Shown piece by piece: positions 61,403 to 64,000 of a DNA stretch of 64,000 nt. The position numbers and the translations under genes were made by a program. The stretch lies in contig NZ_JAWDIC010000001.1 of NCBI RefSeq assembly GCF_032464895.1, forward strand, positions 2,170,001 to 2,234,000, written 5' to 3'. Under the pieces are notes generated by a model. That model did not search any database. It was not told where the DNA came from and saw only the letters and a list, made by a program, of their open reading frames with translations. How positions within the stretch are numbered: the first letter of the stretch is position 1; each line of letters starts with the position of its first letter. Origin of the DNA: Phycicoccus sp. M110.8. Lineage in GTDB: Bacteria > Actinomycetota > Actinomycetes > Actinomycetales > Dermatophilaceae.

Positions 61403-62901
61403 TGAGCGCACCGCCGCCGGTCGTCGACACCGACCTCGTCGCGCGCCTGCGCGCCGACCTCGAGCACGCGGCATACACCGTCGAGGCGGTGGGGGAGCTG
61501 CTCGGGCCGCTCGCGTCGGCGGCCCTGGGCCGCGAGCAGGTGCTGCCCGCGCAGCGGGTCACAGCCACGGCCGGCACCCCGCTGGCCACCCTGGTGCGGC
61601 TGTTCACCCTCGGTGACGCGGTCGACGCCGACGACGCGGCCCGCGCGCTGCCGACGCTCGGCGTCGAGGGTGCGGAGCGGCTGCGCCTGGTGACCCAGCA
61701 GGGGCCCGGCGTCGTGGCCACGTGCGACCTGCGCCCGTACGCCGACGAGGACCACTCCTGGTGGGTCGCCTCCGACCTGTCGGAGCTGGCCACCCGGGCG
61801 CCGCTGTCGGAGGACCACGTGCTCGGCATCGGTGGCGCCTCGACGACGCTCGCCTCTTGGACGCCCCGGCCGCGGGTCGGGCGCGCCCTCGACCTCGGCA
61901 CCGGCTGCGGTGTGCAGGCGCTGCACCTGGGCGCCCACGCCGCCTCCGTGACGGTCACCGACATCTCGGCGAGGGCGCTGGCGTATGCCGCGTTCAACGC
62001 CGAGCTCAACGGCTGCGACTGGGCGTTCGTCGAGGGCTCGATGCTCGATCCCGTTGCGGGACAACGGTTCGACCTCATCGTGAGCAACCCGCCCTTCGTC
62101 ATCACCCCGCGCACCCCCGACGTCCCCCTGTTCGAGTACCGCGACGGGGGCCAGGCGGGCGACTCGCTCGTCGCCGACCTCGTGCGCTCGATCGGCGACC
62201 ACCTGGCGCCCGGCGGCATCGCCCAGTTCCTCGGCAACTGGGAGGTCGTCGGCGACGCCGACTGGCGCGACCGCGTCCGCGGGTGGGTCGCCGGGTCCGG
62301 CCTGGACGCGTGGGTGGTGCAGCGCGAGGTGCAGGACCCCGCGCAGTACGCCGAGACGTGGGCCCGCGACGGCGGCCACCACAGCGCCACGAGCGAGTTC
62401 GCGACGATGTATGCCGCGTGGCTGGACGACTTCGCCTCGCGCGGCGTGAGCGCCATCGGGTTCGGCGTGATCACGCTCCAGCGGCCCACCGGTGACCGGG
62501 AACCGTTCCTCGACCTGACCGAGGCCACCGGCCCGGTCGCGAGCCCGATGGGCCCGGCGGTCCTCGCCGGCCTGGCCGCACGCACCTGGCTGGCCGAGCA
62601 CTCCGACGAGGAGCTGCTCGAGGTGGCGTGGCGCTGCGCCGACGACGTCACCGAGGAGCGGCACGGCCGTCCCGGTGACACCGACCCGACGGTGATCCTG
62701 CTCCGGCAGGGTGGTGGCCTGGGGCGGGTCGTGCGCCTCGGTACGGCGGGCGCTGCGCTGGTCAGCGTGTGCGACGGGAGCCTCCCGGCCGGTGCGGCGG
62801 TCGTCGCGATCGCCTCGCTCCTCGGCGTCGACGAGGCGCAGGTGCGGGTCGAGGTGCTGCCGTTGCTCAGGGCCCTGGTGGCCGACGGGCTGCTCGTCTG
62901 A
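61402..62901 (+). CDS. class I SAM-dependent methyltransferase, HemK-like
   Basis: A 499-residue protein with an N-terminal helical domain (to about 145) and a Rossmann methyltransferase core at about residues 150-340: RALDLGTGCGVQALHLGAHA is the SAM-binding G loop and FDLIVSNPPFVITPR is the NPPF catalytic motif for N-methylation of amide, nucleic acid or cofactor substrates. A C-terminal winged-helix-like domain ends the protein. In actinobacteria this layout is common and the substrate is unknown. ATG overlaps the AIM24 stop. Confidence 0.82.
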   Translation: MSAPPPVVDTDLVARLRADLEHAAYTVEAVGELLGPLASAALGREQVLPAQRVTATAGTPLATLVRLFTLGDAVDADDAARALPTLGVEGAERLRLVTQQGPGVVATCDLRPYADEDHSWWVASDLSELATRAPLSEDHVLGIGGASTTLASWTPRPRVGRALDLGTGCGVQALHLGAHAASVTVTDISARALAYAAFNAELNGCDWAFVEGSMLDPVAGQRFDLIVSNPPFVITPRTPDVPLFEYRDGGQAGDSLVADLVRSIGDHLAPGGIAQFLGNWEVVGDADWRDRVRGWVAGSGLDAWVVQREVQDPAQYAETWARDGGHHSATSEFATMYAAWLDDFASRGVSAIGFGVITLQRPTGDREPFLDLTEATGPVASPMGPAVLAGLAARTWLAEHSDEELLEVAWRCADDVTEERHGRPGDTDPTVILLRQGGGLGRVVRLGTAGAALVSVCDGSLPAGAAVVAIASLLGVDEAQVRVEVLPLLRALVADGLLV

Positions 62902-63023
62902 ACGCCCCCGGCGGGTGAGCGGGCCCGGCCGCCGGCTCCTCGTCCGACGGTCCCGGGCGAGTGAGCGCAGGAGCGCCAACTGCCCCTTGCGGTGGTGTTC
63001 GTGCAGGTCAGGAAAAGGTGTTG

Positions 63024-63041
63024 TGAGTGAGTGCTCACTCA
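63024..63041. promoter_or_regulatory. TetR operator
   Basis: TGAGTGAG, TG, CTCACTCA: an 18-bp dyad 14 bp before the tetR start. The 2-base centre is asymmetric, typical of TetR-family sites of the TGAGTGA type. The position predicts autorepression and co-repression of the coupled ABC gene. Confidence 0.7.
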
Positions 63042-63055
63042 CTTACTCTGATCGG

Positions 63056-63733
63056 GTGTCTCCCCGCGCACCTGCCATGGCCCCCGACGAGCGCCGCGCC
63101 GCGATCATCGCGACGACGGTGCCGCTGCTGCGCGAGCACGGGCCGGCGGTGAGCACCAAGCAGATCGCCCGCGCGGCCGGGGTCGCGGAGGGGACGATCT
63201 TCCGCGTCTTCGAGTCCAAGGAGGAGCTGGTCGACGCCTGCGTGCACGACGCGTTCCAGACCGAGAAGCTGGTCACCCGCGTGCTCGCCATCGACGACTC
63301 GCTGCCACTGCGGGAGCGCCTGGCCGAGGCCGTGTCGACGATGCAGGAGTACCTGCGCGGCATCTTCTCGCTGATGACCATGCTGCACTCGTCGGGGCAG
63401 CCGATGCGTCGACCGCACAAGGACCCCCGGCGCGAGCAGGCGAACGAGGCCCTCGATGCGGCCTTCGTCGCCCTCATCGGGGCCGACCGAGACCAGCTCC
63501 GGCTGCCGCCGCTCGAGGTCGTCAACTACCTGCGGATGATCACGCTGTCCAGCGTGCACCCGATGCTGCACCACCAGGGCTCATCGGCCCAGGAGATCGT
63601 CGACGTCATCCTCGAGGGCGCGCTCCGGCGGCCCGACACCACGGCGCAACGCTGCGCGTCCGCCACCGCCACGCGGCATACCGGCTCGTCGTCCGGTGCC
63701 ACCGCCACACCGTCCACCAGGGGGAAGAAGTAG
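63056..63733 (+). CDS. TetR-family regulator
   Basis: A 225-residue repressor. The N-terminal HTH is textbook: AAIIATTVPLLREHGPAVST, then KQIARAAGVAEGTIFRVFES and KEELVDACVHDAF. The C-terminal ligand-binding part is helical (LPLRERLAEAVSTMQEYLRG). GTG 63056 follows a TetR-type operator at 63024-63041. Its stop overlaps the start of an ABC exporter gene, so it likely controls a drug or metabolite efflux pump. Confidence 0.88.
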   Translation: MSPRAPAMAPDERRAAIIATTVPLLREHGPAVSTKQIARAAGVAEGTIFRVFESKEELVDACVHDAFQTEKLVTRVLAIDDSLPLRERLAEAVSTMQEYLRGIFSLMTMLHSSGQPMRRPHKDPRREQANEALDAAFVALIGADRDQLRLPPLEVVNYLRMITLSSVHPMLHHQGSSAQEIVDVILEGALRRPDTTAQRCASATATRHTGSSSGATATPSTRGKK

Positions 63734-64000
63734 TGCTCGTCAGGATTATCCGGACCTATCTCGGGCCGTACCGCGCCCTCGTGGTGGCCCTCGTCGCACT
63801 CCAGCTCGTCGGCACCATCGCCTCGCTCTACCTGCCCAGCCTCAACGGCCGCATCATCGACGAGGGGGTGGCGCGCGGTGACACGGGCTTCATCCTGCGC
63901 ACCGGTGGCTGGATGCTGGCCGTCTCGCTGGCGCAGATGGCTGCCACGGTGGCGGCGACCTACCTCGGTGCCCGCTGCGCTGCCGGGCTCGGCCGCGACC
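63733..64000 (+). CDS. ABC transporter transmembrane subunit (partial)
   Basis: The first 89 residues of an ABC exporter-type permease, cut by the window edge: RIIRTYLGPYRALVVALVAL, LQLVGTIASLYLPSLNGRII and a conserved DEGVARGDTGFILRTGGWML coupling segment, then two more hydrophobic stretches. GTG 63733 overlaps the tetR stop by one base (TAGTG). The ATPase domain, fused or separate, lies outside the window. Confidence 0.8.
   Translation, partial: MLVRIIRTYLGPYRALVVALVALQLVGTIASLYLPSLNGRIIDEGVARGDTGFILRTGGWMLAVSLAQMAATVAATYLGARCAAGLGRD

Noticed and set aside
1-64000. tRNA or rRNA genes
   Set aside because: None recognised by eye on either strand; a covariance-model scan would be needed to be certain.

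Overview
High-GC DNA from an actinomycete. The family repertoire (DUF3263, DUF4244 and TadE-type pilins, GAF-ANTAR proteins, a SigE-type ECF sigma factor, a proton-pumping pyrophosphatase) fits Actinomycetota, probably Micrococcales of the Intrasporangiaceae or Cellulomonadaceae type. That placement is inference. The window has two parts that meet at about position 51001.

Positions 1-51001 look like the inside and one end of a large Tn7-like transposon. The core lies at 41.5-49.8 kb, reading rightward: tniQ, tnsA, tnsB, tnsC, tniQ. A reverse-strand DUF6414-like gene follows, then a terminus ending in ACA with repeated AAGTGTCA-type sites. Directly after it comes a 5'-truncated tadA/cpaF secretion-ATPase gene, so the element appears to sit inside tadA. 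I found no second set of end repeats and no 5' half of tadA, so the other end is outside the window or lost. DNA to the left would then be cargo of 41 kb or more.

Cargo, left to right: small regulators and a sigma/anti-sigma-like pair (0-2 kb); a DUF2442 protein; an XRE-ImmA/IrrE metallopeptidase coupled to a PIN-like protein (3.4-5.3 kb); DinB, zinc-ribbon and membrane proteins (5.9-8.1 kb); a patch with DosR-like GGGAC...GTCCC dyads and three GAF-ANTAR genes (9-12.4 kb); scattered small and broken genes (12.8-19.6 kb); a three-gene operon of TerB-domain protein, BrxD-like ATPase and Lhr-type helicase fused to a DEDDh exonuclease (19.9-27.0 kb), the best candidate for a little-described defence system; a second, decayed copy of a hairpin module also present at 17.3 kb (28.6 kb); and an Rhs polymorphic-toxin locus with displaced toxin/immunity modules and Rhs debris (30.4-41.4 kb).

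Positions 51002-64000 look like ordinary chromosome: the rest of a tad/Flp pilus cluster (tadA fragment, TadB-like, TadC-like, DUF4244 pilin, TadE, Rv3654c-like), a membrane protein with a charged tail, an MrfA/Hrq1-type helicase, an anti-sigma-factor antagonist, a K+-independent H+-pyrophosphatase, an AIM24 protein, a methyltransferase, and a TetR regulator coupled to an ABC transporter cut by the window edge. If the right end is placed correctly, the transposon has disabled the pilus ATPase while leaving the downstream tad genes intact.
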